From: Lentzea waywayandensis
Lineage (GTDB): Bacteria > Actinomycetota > Actinomycetes > Mycobacteriales > Pseudonocardiaceae
Direction: 5' to 3'
Assembly (NCBI RefSeq): GCF_900115955.1
Contig: NZ_FOYL01000004.1
Location: 248,001 to 312,000, forward strand
DNA: 64,000 nucleotides
Part shown: in pieces, positions 45,396-52,908 of the stretch
Layout of the letters: each line of letters begins with the position of its first letter
How positions within the stretch are numbered: the stretch's first letter is position 1
The notes under the pieces: generated by a model
What the model saw: only the letters and a program-made list of their open reading frames with translations
The model's database searches: none
What the model was told of the DNA's origin: nothing
Translations under genes and position numbers: made by a program

Positions 45396-45968
45396 CTAGA
45401 TCGAACGTGTGTTCGAGTTGTCCACCGGATTGTCCCCACCTGTGGACAACTTCCGCCCCGTGGCCAGCATCAGCAGGTCAGGGGCGGGCAGGTCCGGCAC
45501 TCCGGACTCGCGAAAACGCTTGCGCGCACCCCAGAACGGGCTTTTCAACACATGCTCCAACGCGGCCTGGGCCGGTTCGAGCGGCATCTCCCGGACGCGT
45601 CCCAACGGCCGTGCGATGTCCTGGCCGTGCACGAGGAAGTCGACCAACGGATCGATCGGCGCGGCCATGGGCGCACGCTTCGGCGAGCCGGCCGTCTCGC
45701 GGATCTGCGCGATCAACTCCGATCGAGTGAACTTCGCCGCGATCGCACGGGCCTTGTCGTCCTCCATGCGCTCCCAGTCGAAGCGCGCCTTCACCACGCC
45801 GGTGAGCACGTCCCGCCAGCCGGTGCGGGTCGACGTGGTCAGGTGCGCGGCCATCTCCTGCATGGTCCAGCCGGTGCACAGGGTCTCGCGCCGCCACTCG
45901 TCGTCGGTCAGGTCTTCGAGGAGGTCGGCGACGCCCAGTCGTTCCGCCTCCAGCCACTTCATGATCAT
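45396..45968 (-). CDS. DinB-fold, mycothiol-dependent maleylpyruvate isomerase-like protein
   Basis: 190 residues. The N-terminal four-helix DinB-like domain (AERLGVADLLEDLTDDEWRR) has CTGWTMQEMAAHLTTS with a metal-ligand histidine, and DFLVHGQDIARPLGR carries the second metal-ligand region. Family members use mycothiol or similar thiols. The family usually continues past LLLLTGR; here the sequence ends in an atypical tail encoded by LexA/DnaA-box repeat B. The ATG overlaps the stop of the ECF sigma factor gene by 4 bp. Confidence 0.85.
   Translation of the reverse strand: MIMKWLEAERLGVADLLEDLTDDEWRRETLCTGWTMQEMAAHLTTSTRTGWRDVLTGVVKARFDWERMEDDKARAIAAKFTRSELIAQIRETAGSPKRAPMAAPIDPLVDFLVHGQDIARPLGRVREMPLEPAQAALEHVLKSPFWGARKRFRESGVPDLPAPDLLMLATGRKLSTGGDNPVDNSNTRSI
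45401..45416. promoter_or_regulatory. LexA (SOS) box B
   Basis: TCGAACGTGTGTTCGA, a perfect TCGAAC-N4-GTTCGA box. Its N4 (GTGT) is the reverse complement of that in box A (ACAC). It lies over the 3' end of the DinB-fold gene. Confidence 0.7.
45418..45449. promoter_or_regulatory. DnaA-box-like cluster B
   Basis: TTGTCCACC (45418-45426), TTGTCCCCA (45430-45438) and TGTGGACAA (45441-45449), in the same order and spacing as cluster A. The two modules are direct repeats about 170 bp apart. Confidence 0.65.
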
Positions 45969-47143
45969 GATTGCCCCTCGATGGCGGCCAGCCTGCGGCG
46001 CAGGAAGTCCTGTTCGGATTCGGTGCCCGCGAGCGCGATGGCCTCGCGGTAGGCCTGGGCGGCCTCGTCGTCACGGCCCAGGCGGTGCAGCAGGTCCGCG
46101 CGGGCCGCCCGGTACGGGTGGTAGTCGCGCAGCTTGGGAACGCCGGCGAGCTCGTCGAGCAACGCGAGCCCAGCCGCCGCCCCGTCGCACATGGCGATCG
46201 CGGCGGCCCTGTTCAGCGCGACCACCGGGGACGGGCTGAGCGTGGTCAGCACGTCGTAGAGCGCGACGATCTGCGGCCAGTCGGTGCCGGCGAAGTCCGG
46301 CGCCTCGTCGTGCAGCGCGTTGATCGCCGCCTGGACCCCGTACGGGCCGTGCCCGCCGGTCAGCGCCCGTTCCGCGAGCGCGCTGCCCTCGTCGATCAGG
46401 TCGCGGTCCCAGAGCGCGCGGTCCTGGTCCTCCAGCAGCTCGGCGCGGGTGTCGCGGCGGGCGTGGATCAGCAGCATCAACGCCAGCAGCCCCGTGACCT
46501 CGCGTTCGGGCAGCAGCCCGTGCAGGATCCTGGCCAGCCTGATGGCCTCCTCCGCGAGATCGGCGCGCTGGGCCGCGTACCCCTCGGTGAAGATCGAGTA
46601 GATGGCCTGGAGCACGCCCGGCAGGCGTTCCGGCAGCTCGTGCGGGTCCGGCACGCGGAACGGGATGCGCGCCTCCCTGATCTTCTTCTTCGCGCGCACG
46701 ATCCGTTGCTGCATGGTCGTGACCGGCACCAGGTAGGCCCGCGCGACCTCCGGCGTCGTGAAGCCGGCCAGGCAGCGCAACGTCAGCGCTCCCCTGTCCT
46801 CCTCGGGCAACGCGGGGTGCGCGCACGTGAAGAACAGCTCCAGCCGCTCGTCCGGCATCGGATCGGTCGCGGGCGGATCCGCCCGGTCGACCTCCACCTG
46901 CAGCAACGCCAGCCGCGCCGCGTAGACCTGATCGCGGCGCAGGCGGTCGACGGCCTTGCGGCGCGCGGTCGTGAGCAACCACGCGCCGGGCCGGTCCGGC
47001 ACCCCGTCCACCGGCCAGTGCTTCAGCGCCGCCTCGATCGCGTCGGAGGTGACCTCCTCGGCCAGGTCGAGGTCACCGAACCGCTTGACCAGCGTCGCGA
47101 GCAGCCTGCCGCGTTCCTCCCGGAACACCTGCTCGACGTTCAT
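45965..47143 (-). CDS. ECF42-type RNA polymerase sigma factor with C-terminal TPR-like extension
   Basis: 392 residues. Sigma region 2 (RLLATLVKRFGDLDLAEEVT..., RPGAWLLTTARRKAVDRLRR) and region 4 (LTLRCLAGFTTPEVARAYLV, TTMQQRIVRAKKKI) fill the first 175 residues. The remaining 215 form the helical extension of ECF42 sigma factors (IYSIFTEGYAAQ, LNRAAAIAMCDG, YRAARADLLHRLGRDDEAAQ), which is needed for activity in place of a separate anti-sigma factor. It is 6 bp downstream of the DGPF-domain gene, the conserved ECF42 partner. Confidence 0.92.
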   Translation of the reverse strand: MNVEQVFREERGRLLATLVKRFGDLDLAEEVTSDAIEAALKHWPVDGVPDRPGAWLLTTARRKAVDRLRRDQVYAARLALLQVEVDRADPPATDPMPDERLELFFTCAHPALPEEDRGALTLRCLAGFTTPEVARAYLVPVTTMQQRIVRAKKKIREARIPFRVPDPHELPERLPGVLQAIYSIFTEGYAAQRADLAEEAIRLARILHGLLPEREVTGLLALMLLIHARRDTRAELLEDQDRALWDRDLIDEGSALAERALTGGHGPYGVQAAINALHDEAPDFAGTDWPQIVALYDVLTTLSPSPVVALNRAAAIAMCDGAAAGLALLDELAGVPKLRDYHPYRAARADLLHRLGRDDEAAQAYREAIALAGTESEQDFLRRRLAAIEGQS

Positions 47144-47149
47144 CGGAGC

Positions 47150-47488
47150 TCAGAAGTCGAACTCGGCGATCGGCCTGACCACGACGGCCCCGCCGTCGCG
47201 CGAGCCGGGGCACTTCGCGGCCCACTCCAGCGCGGCGTCGAGGTCCGGCACGTCGATGATGTCGTAGCCGCCCAGCACCTCGCGGGTCTCGGCGAACGGC
47301 CCGTCCGTGACGGTGCGCCTCCCGTCCTGTCCGACCTGGACGGTGGTCGCGGTGACCAGGTCGGCCAGCGAGTGGCCGGAGACCAGGACGCCCGCGTCCT
47401 TCATCTCCTTCTCGTAGGCGATCCAGTCCTCGACCGTGCAGCTCGCCTGCTGGTCAGAGGCCGCGTAGATCAACAGCATGTACTTCAC
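47150..47488 (-). CDS. YciI-like DGPF-domain protein
   Basis: 112 residues from a GTG with GAGGAGG upstream. It has the ferredoxin-like YCII fold (MLLIYAASDQQ) and the diagnostic TDGPFAETREVLGGYDIIDV. DGPF proteins accompany ECF42 sigma factors and are often their regulon members. First gene of a three-gene operon (DGPF, ECF42, DinB-fold). The biochemical role is not known. Confidence 0.92.
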   Translation of the reverse strand: MKYMLLIYAASDQQASCTVEDWIAYEKEMKDAGVLVSGHSLADLVTATTVQVGQDGRRTVTDGPFAETREVLGGYDIIDVPDLDAALEWAAKCPGSRDGGAVVVRPIAEFDF

Positions 47489-47605
47489 GATTGCCCTCCT
47501 CGGTCCGGTCTTACGGGATCACGACGAGCGGGCCACCGCCAGATCGACACAGGCCTCGAACTTTTTCCGGCGACCCCCGTTTTGGGCCCCGGAACACCCG
47601 TCCGG

Positions 47606-47611
47606 TAAGGT
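47606..47611 (+). promoter_or_regulatory. -10 element of tRNA-Ser(GGA)
   Basis: TAAGGT followed by 7 nt and the mature tRNA 5' G at 47619. TTGGGC at 47582-47587 with 18-nt spacing is a possible -35. Confidence 0.5.
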
Positions 47612-47618
47612 TCTCGAC

Positions 47619-47703
47619 GGAGGATTCGCATAGCGGCCTAGTGCGCACGACTGGAAATCGTGTTGGGTTCACCCCCTCACGGGTTCAAATCCCGTATCCT
47701 CCG
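47619..47703 (+). tRNA. tRNA-Ser (anticodon GGA)
   Basis: Acceptor GGAGGAT/ATCCTCC, anticodon stem CACGA/TCGTG with loop CTGGAAA (anticodon GGA), the long variable arm typical of tRNA-Ser (GTTGGGTTCACCCCCTC region) and T-arm ACGGG TTCAAAT CCCGT. CCA is not encoded. Confidence 0.95.
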
Positions 47704-47713
47704 CTCTCATCCA

Positions 47714-47744
47714 AAGGGCGCCGAACGCAACGTTCGGCGCCCTT
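47714..47744 (+). terminator. Terminator hairpin of tRNA-Ser(GGA)
   Basis: AAGGGCGCCGAACG (47714-47727) pairs perfectly with 47731-47744 around a 3-nt loop, ending in CCCTTCT. Confidence 0.85.
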
Positions 47745-47760
47745 CTGGCGTTGTGGGGGC

Positions 47761-48423
47761 ATGCTGCCCGAAGACCTGATGCTGCTGTTCCTCGACGAGG
47801 AGACCGGCCGCGTGCTGATGGACACCGCGTCCATCCACACCGCCCTGGCCGGCGCCGTGCTGCTGGAGCTGGTCAGCTCCGGGCGGGTGGCGTTCGACGC
47901 CGACGGCGTGAAGCTCGCCGTCGTGGACCCGGCGCCGCTGCAGAACGAGCTCCTGCAGGAGTCACTGATCCGGTTCTACGAGCCGATGGAACCGACGCGG
48001 GCGGTGAAGAGGCTGCTCCCTCACGTGCGGGACAACGTGATGGCGCAGCTCGTGGACCAGGGTGTGCTGACACTCGAGAACACCAGGATGTTCGGGATCT
48101 TTCCCACCAAGCGCTACGTGATTCAGGACCCGCAGGCGATCAGCGACCTCCGGGACGCCATTTGCAAGGCCGCGTTGAGACGCCGGGCGCCGGACGAGCA
48201 CATCGGCGCGTTGATGTCGTTGCTGTACGCGGTCAACGCCGTGTACGAGGTGTTCCACGGCGACATCGACAGGGGTGAGATCAACGCGCGGGCCGGAGAG
48301 ATCGCCGACGGCGACTGGGCCGCTGAGGCCGTGGCGCTGATAATGGACACGGCATCCAGAGCGACGTCGTGGAGGATAGTGGCCTCATCGATGGCGGCCG
48401 CTTCGTTTGGAGGTTCGCGCTGA
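47761..48423 (+). CDS. GPP34 (GOLPH3/VPS74-like) family protein, first copy
   Basis: 220 residues from the ATG at 47761. LPEDLMLLFLDEETGRVLMD and HTALAGAVLLELVSSGRVAFD are the GPP34 N-terminus; FGIFPTKRYVIQDPQAISDLR and LMSLLYAVNAVYEVFHGD are the later core. Eukaryotic GOLPH3 binds phosphatidylinositol-4-phosphate. Actinobacteria have many GPP34 proteins of unknown role, probably lipid-associated. Its stop overlaps the start of a second copy (TGATG). Confidence 0.9.
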   Translation: MLPEDLMLLFLDEETGRVLMDTASIHTALAGAVLLELVSSGRVAFDADGVKLAVVDPAPLQNELLQESLIRFYEPMEPTRAVKRLLPHVRDNVMAQLVDQGVLTLENTRMFGIFPTKRYVIQDPQAISDLRDAICKAALRRRAPDEHIGALMSLLYAVNAVYEVFHGDIDRGEINARAGEIADGDWAAEAVALIMDTASRATSWRIVASSMAAASFGGSR

Positions 48424-49067
48424 TGCTGCACGAGGATCTGATGCTGCTGTTCATCAACGAGCAGAACGGAAAGCTGCGCGCCGACTCGTCGTCGGTGGAG
48501 AACGCGCTCGCCGGTGCCGTGCTCATCGAACTGGTGAACTCTGGGCGCATCGCGTTCGAGCCCAACGGCAAGAAGCTCCAGGTCGTCGATCCGACGCCGC
48601 TGAAGGACCCGGTGCTGCAGGAGTCGGTGACGCGGTTCGACAAGCCGATGAAGCCGCAGCGCGCGGTCGAGCGCATCCGGAAGCGGTTGCGGGACAACGT
48701 GGGCGCGCATTTGGAAGGCCGTGGCGTCGTGCGGGTGGAGTCGCGGAAGGTGATGGGGATCTTCCCGGCGAAGAGTTATGTGATCACCAAGGAGTCCGCG
48801 CAGAACGACGTGCGGAAGGCGGTCGGCGAAGTCGCGCACGGCTACCGGGGAGCGGATGCGCGGACCGGGTCGTTGATCACGCTGCTGTACGCGGTGAGGT
48901 CCGTGCACAAGGTGGTCGAGGGCGACAAGCGCGACATGAACAAGCGTGCCAAGGACATCGCGGCCGGCAACTGGGCGGGCGACGCCGTGCGCCGGGCGAT
49001 CGAGGCGATCCAGGCCGGTGTGGGTGCCGCAACGGCAGCTGCCGCCGCCGCGTCATCGGGTGGATGA
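48423..49067 (+). CDS. GPP34 family protein, second copy
   Basis: 214 residues, translationally coupled to the first copy. LHEDLMLLFINEQNGKLRAD, NALAGAVLIELVNSGRIAFE, MGIFPAKSYVITKES and LITLLYAVRSVHKVVEGD align with the first copy along its whole length. It is more basic in the middle (PMKPQRAVERIRKRLRDN) and ends in an Ala-rich tail. The two may form a heterodimer on membranes; this is inference. Confidence 0.9.
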   Translation: MLHEDLMLLFINEQNGKLRADSSSVENALAGAVLIELVNSGRIAFEPNGKKLQVVDPTPLKDPVLQESVTRFDKPMKPQRAVERIRKRLRDNVGAHLEGRGVVRVESRKVMGIFPAKSYVITKESAQNDVRKAVGEVAHGYRGADARTGSLITLLYAVRSVHKVVEGDKRDMNKRAKDIAAGNWAGDAVRRAIEAIQAGVGAATAAAAAASSGG

Positions 49068-49093
49068 CACAGCGACGGCAGCGGTGAAAGCCG

Positions 49094-51529
49094 TTACTTC
49101 TTGAGGCAGTCGAGAATGTCTTCCAGCGCGAACACGATCCTGTCGACGTTCGCGTCACCCGTGGACGGGCGGGCGCGGACGATCTGCGGGTCGTGGTCGC
49201 TCGCCTGGTCGGCGAACTCGGCGTTGATGTGGACCACGTCGTAGCTGAAGCGCGTGATGTTCTTGCTCATCACGAGGTGGTCGAGCGTCTGCGAGTTGCC
49301 CTCGAAGACGTAGCTGTACCGCTCGTTCGCGGGCAGCGTGTCGATCAGCGCCTTGAGGTTGCCGTCGCCGGTGAGGGCCTTGACGGCGGGCGAGAACTGG
49401 TAGTCGTTCAGGTCGCCCGCGAGCACCACGTTGGCACCCTTGTCGATCGCGCGGATCTGCTCCGTGAACGTCTTCAGCGCCGCGGCCTGCTTGGCGCGCT
49501 GCACCTCGGACGTGCGGTTCGGCGGCTGGTTGCGGCCGTGGATGGCCTCGTCGCCGCCCTTGGAGTTGAAGTGGTTCGCGACGACGAAGACCGTGCGGCC
49601 GCGGAACTTGAACTCACCGGCGAGCGGCTTGCGGCTGTTCGCCCACGCGTCGTTGAGCGGGTCGATCCGGCCCGGTGACACGGAAAGCGACGCGCGGCCG
49701 TTCTTCTTCACGACCTGGACGGGCGTCTTGAAGTCGCCGCCCGGACGGTCCACGAAGGACACTCGCTGCGGGTTGAAGAAGAAGCCGACGCGGATGTTGC
49801 CGCCGGGCTCGCCGCCGTCCTTGAGGTTCTCCGGGTCGATCTGCCGCCACTGGTAGCGCGGGCCGCCCTTGGCGAAGATCGCGTCGGAGAACTTCTGCAG
49901 CGTCTGGTCCGCCGCCACGACACCGTCGTTGGTCGCGCCGTTGTTGTCCTGGATCTCTTCCAGCACGACGACGTCCGGGCTGCGCAGGTTCGTCGTGACG
50001 CCCTCGGCGAGCCGGTCGAACTTCGTCTGCGGGTCGGACGGGTCGAGGTTCTCGACGTTGTAGGTCGCGACCGAGAGCTCGGACTCCTTCTGCTGCGCGG
50101 TGATCTCGCGCTCCAGGTTGGACGACGCGTGCTGGCCGAGGTTCAGCGCGGCAAGCGTGTAGCCGCCGAAGTTCGTGTACTCGATGGCACCGATGGTCGC
50201 GCCGGCGAACACGTCGCCGACGTTCGCGGCGGGCAGCGTGCCCACGGTCTTGATCTTCAGGCGGCCGCTGTTGGCCTGGTCGTACGCGGTGTAGGTGGTG
50301 CCGCCGCGCAGGTTCTTGTTCTGGTCGGGGTTGACCGTCACCCAGACCTCGCCGAACGTGTTGCTCGGGCCCACGACGCGGGCGTCGTCGACCTGGACGA
50401 GCGTGCCCTCGAGCGACTCGAAGTAGTCGAGGCCGTACTTCGCGGGCTCCAGCGGGAGCTGCTCGATGCTGCCGCCCGGAGCGGGCAGGTACCCCGCCGG
50501 GATGTTCTTCACGACGACCGGCGCCGGGACGGGGTTGCCCTTGGAGACCGTGATCGTGGTGGGCGCGGTGATCTCGGTGAGGGTCTGGTTGGAGCCCGTC
50601 TCACCGCCCGGCCGGTACTCCGCGATCGTGCCGCTGACCACCACGCTGTCGCCGACGGCCACGGTCGGCGCGCTGCCCGCCGTGTAGACGAAGACGCCCT
50701 CGCTGGTGCGCGGGTCGGCGTCCGGGGCCGTGTCCTGGATCCAGAAGCCGCGGTCACCCGTGGCGCGCGTGCCGGTGACGACGCCGGGGACGTTGGTGAC
50801 CTTCTGGCCGACCAACGGCGAGATGCGCGAGACGCCCTGGATGTCGTGGATGCGCTTGTCGCCGGGGGTGGGGTCCTCCGGGTCGGGATCCGGGTCGCCG
50901 CCGCCCGGGGTCTCGCCCTTGGAGTTGGTCGGGGTCGGGTCGCCGACGGTGAAGTCCGCGGAGTTGTCGTCCGTGTCGGGAAGACCGGTCTTGCGCGACG
51001 CTGAGCTGGTGTTGCTCAGGGCGCCCGTCGCGGTGGCTTCGCGCACCACTGCCGTGCCGAAGCCGACGAGGTCCTTGATCCGCGTGTCGGCCGCGCAGTC
51101 GGCCGCCGTCTTGCACGTCAGCGCCGCGGTGCCGTTGACCAGCGCGATGGTGCCGCCGGTGGCGCTCATGGCGATCGTGCCGGTGGCGTCCGGGGCGGGC
51201 AGGTCGACGGTGCCGCCGGTGCCCTTGGCCTGCGCGACGAGGAACGTCTTGCCGGGCGCGATCGAGCCGGCCAGCGGGGTGACACCCCACTGCGTGCTCG
51301 CGCCGGGGGTGGCCGAGATGTACTGGACGCTGAAGCCGTCGAGCGCGACCGGGGTGGTGCCCTTGTTCGCGAGCTCGACGAAGTCCTGCTTGAGGGTGGC
51401 GCCGGAGTTGCCGCCGCCTCCGTAGACCTCGGAGATCAGCGCGTCTGTGCTGGGTGCGGCGACGGCGGGGACGGCGGCGAGCACGAGTGCCGCCACCGCT
51501 GTCCCGACGACGGGCAGGGTGGGTCTCAA
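49094..51529 (-). CDS. Secreted endonuclease/exonuclease/phosphatase with lamin-tail domain
   Basis: 811 residues from a TTG start with GGAGGA placed 4-5 nt upstream. Signal peptide ending VPAVAA. Residues 30-190 are a lamin-tail domain (LISEVYGGGGNSGATLKQDF). An OB-like region follows (IHDIQGVSRISPLVGQKVTN), and residues 480-790 are the nuclease (SVATYNVENLDPSD, VVLEEIQDNNG, VVANHFNSKGGDEA, VVLAGDLNDYQFSP, ASDHDPQIV). This is the ExeM/NucH-like extracellular DNase architecture used to degrade DNA for phosphate or biofilm turnover. Confidence 0.92.
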   Translation of the reverse strand: MRPTLPVVGTAVAALVLAAVPAVAAPSTDALISEVYGGGGNSGATLKQDFVELANKGTTPVALDGFSVQYISATPGASTQWGVTPLAGSIAPGKTFLVAQAKGTGGTVDLPAPDATGTIAMSATGGTIALVNGTAALTCKTAADCAADTRIKDLVGFGTAVVREATATGALSNTSSASRKTGLPDTDDNSADFTVGDPTPTNSKGETPGGGDPDPDPEDPTPGDKRIHDIQGVSRISPLVGQKVTNVPGVVTGTRATGDRGFWIQDTAPDADPRTSEGVFVYTAGSAPTVAVGDSVVVSGTIAEYRPGGETGSNQTLTEITAPTTITVSKGNPVPAPVVVKNIPAGYLPAPGGSIEQLPLEPAKYGLDYFESLEGTLVQVDDARVVGPSNTFGEVWVTVNPDQNKNLRGGTTYTAYDQANSGRLKIKTVGTLPAANVGDVFAGATIGAIEYTNFGGYTLAALNLGQHASSNLEREITAQQKESELSVATYNVENLDPSDPQTKFDRLAEGVTTNLRSPDVVVLEEIQDNNGATNDGVVAADQTLQKFSDAIFAKGGPRYQWRQIDPENLKDGGEPGGNIRVGFFFNPQRVSFVDRPGGDFKTPVQVVKKNGRASLSVSPGRIDPLNDAWANSRKPLAGEFKFRGRTVFVVANHFNSKGGDEAIHGRNQPPNRTSEVQRAKQAAALKTFTEQIRAIDKGANVVLAGDLNDYQFSPAVKALTGDGNLKALIDTLPANERYSYVFEGNSQTLDHLVMSKNITRFSYDVVHINAEFADQASDHDPQIVRARPSTGDANVDRIVFALEDILDCLKK

Positions 51530-51604
51530 AACTTCCTCCAGGGGATGCGGCGGACCGACGCATCTTTCCCCGATCGGGTGAGCTTTGGTAGCCGTTGTTA
51601 CTAA

Positions 51605-51617
51605 CGGTTAACCGGTT
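51605..51617. promoter_or_regulatory. Overlapping palindromes upstream of the nuclease gene
   Basis: CGGTTAACCG overlaps AACCGGTT in the gap between the nuclease and the DinB-fold gene. It may be an operator for the nuclease. No regulator is adjacent. Confidence 0.35.
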
Positions 51618-51634
51618 GGCCCATCAATGATCAC

Positions 51635-51650
51635 TCGAACAAGTGTTCGA
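51635..51650. promoter_or_regulatory. LexA (SOS) box upstream of a DinB-fold gene
   Basis: TCGAACAAGTGTTCGA is a perfect TCGAAC-N4-GTTCGA box. It lies 8 bp before TAGGCT (51659-51664), the probable -10 of the downstream gene, the classic place for LexA repression. Confidence 0.75.
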
Positions 51651-51735
51651 TCATGGTGTAGGCTCCATTTCGGAACGTCGGCCGGTGGGCCCCTCCCAGG
51701 CACCGGCCGACGTCCCTACGTTCAGAGGCATGAAG

Positions 51736-52503
51736 ATGCTGAGCTACGAGCGCCGCTGCGCCGAGATCGTCAATCAGACTTCGCTGCTGACTTCCTCCCT
51801 GGACGGCGCCGACCTGGGCATTCGGGTGCCGTCGACCCCGGACTGGACGCTGAACCAGCTGCTCCGCCACGTCGGCCACGCGCACCGCTGGGCCGACGAG
51901 ATGCTCCGCGAGAGACTTCCGGAGATCGACTACTCCCGCAACGGGGCGCAGCTGCTCTCGTCGTATGTGGGTGAGCCGGCGTCCGTGCTGGTCCCCTGGT
52001 TGAACGAGGGCGCGGCCTCCCTGTCGGAGGTGCTCAGCGAGGTGGCCCCGGACGAGATGATCGCGCCGCTGGCCGGCCACCCGGGCCCGCGCGTGTGGTC
52101 ACGCCGGATGACGCACGAGACGGTGCTGCACCGCTGGGACGTGGCGAACGCGCTGGGCGTGCCGTTCGAACTGGACCAGGAGGTCGCCCACGACACGCTC
52201 TCGGAGTGGACCGCGCTGGCACTGCCGTACGCGTTCATGCGCTGGCCCGCCGAGACCGCGCCGCTGGTCGGCCCCGGCCACACGGTGCACCTGCACGCGA
52301 CCGACGCCGAGGCGGAGTTCGTGATCGATCTCACGGGCCCCACGCCGACGGTGCGGGAGGGCCACGAGAAGGCCGCGGTGGCGTTGCGCGGCCCGCTCGT
52401 CGAGCTGGTGCTGGCCGTGTACCGGCGCAGGCCGGTGGAAGGGCTGGAGGTGTTCGGGGACGCGGAGCTGCTCGCCCTGTTCCTGGACCGCGTACGTTTT
52501 TGA
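51736..52503 (+). CDS. DinB-fold, mycothiol-dependent maleylpyruvate isomerase family protein
   Basis: 255 residues from the ATG at 51736, which is 7 nt after AGAGG; ATG 51730 is only one base after it. The N-terminal DinB-like bundle has VPSTPDWTLNQLLRHVGHAHRWADEM with a metal-ligand histidine and HETVLHRWDVANALG with the others. A C-terminal SCP2-like MDMPI domain follows (VHLHATDAEAEFVIDL, AVALRGPLVELVLAVYRRRP). It probably uses mycothiol. A LexA box in its promoter suggests induction by DNA damage. Confidence 0.9.
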   Translation: MLSYERRCAEIVNQTSLLTSSLDGADLGIRVPSTPDWTLNQLLRHVGHAHRWADEMLRERLPEIDYSRNGAQLLSSYVGEPASVLVPWLNEGAASLSEVLSEVAPDEMIAPLAGHPGPRVWSRRMTHETVLHRWDVANALGVPFELDQEVAHDTLSEWTALALPYAFMRWPAETAPLVGPGHTVHLHATDAEAEFVIDLTGPTPTVREGHEKAAVALRGPLVELVLAVYRRRPVEGLEVFGDAELLALFLDRVRF

Positions 52504-52675
52504 CCATGGGGTCACTGAGCTACCAGGAACGCGGCTGATCGAGGGCGCGTCGCTGATCTCGGATGCGATGTCGACCGTCAATGCCCACGACATGATCGCG
52601 GTGATGCTCCCCGGCAAACCGCGACCGCGGTTTCTCCCTTGCGTCAGGGTCGGCGCAAGGGAGAAACAGCGAAGG
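52504..52675 (+). other. Short non-coding gap with an unrecognised coding-like fragment and a hairpin
   Basis: A short frame around 52540-52620 reads LIEGASLISDAM and MIAVMLPGKPRPRF without a start or a family match. It may be a gene remnant. A terminator-like hairpin at 52630-52667 follows. Confidence 0.25.
52630..52667 (-). terminator. Terminator hairpin beyond the small membrane-protein gene
   Basis: GTTTCTCCCTTGCG (52630-52643) pairs perfectly with 52654-52667 around a 10-nt loop, just past the stop at 52676. Confidence 0.65.
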
Positions 52676-52867
52676 CTATTTCCCTTGCTGGACGCTCCGC
52701 TTGCTCACTCGCCAAGCGTCCAGCGCGGACAACCCGACAGAGACGACGATCACGATCGTCAACTCCGTCCCCCCAATGTTGCCAAGCGTCGCCAAGACGA
52801 GCGAAAGAGCGACGAAGGCCAGCAAGAAAACCACAATCGCACGGAGTGCGAGCTTGACCGTGGGCAC
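52676..52867 (-). CDS. Small two-helix membrane protein
   Basis: 63 residues from a GTG with AAGGAGG 4 nt upstream. Two hydrophobic segments (ALRAIVVFLLAFVALSLVLA and LTIVIVVSVGLSALDAW) and a basic tail (RVSKRSVQQGK). No family was recognised. It follows a secreted protein gene on the same strand with lower GC than the surrounding core genes. Confidence 0.7.
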   Translation of the reverse strand: MPTVKLALRAIVVFLLAFVALSLVLATLGNIGGTELTIVIVVSVGLSALDAWRVSKRSVQQGK

Positions 52868-52908
52868 AATTCCTCCTTAGCGAAGAGGATCACTGCGGAT
52901 TGTACCAG

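Noticed and set aside
45322-45399. 25-codon ORF between the two LexA/DnaA modules
   Set aside because: No ribosome binding site or leaderless -10, no family, and its end is formed by the repeat.
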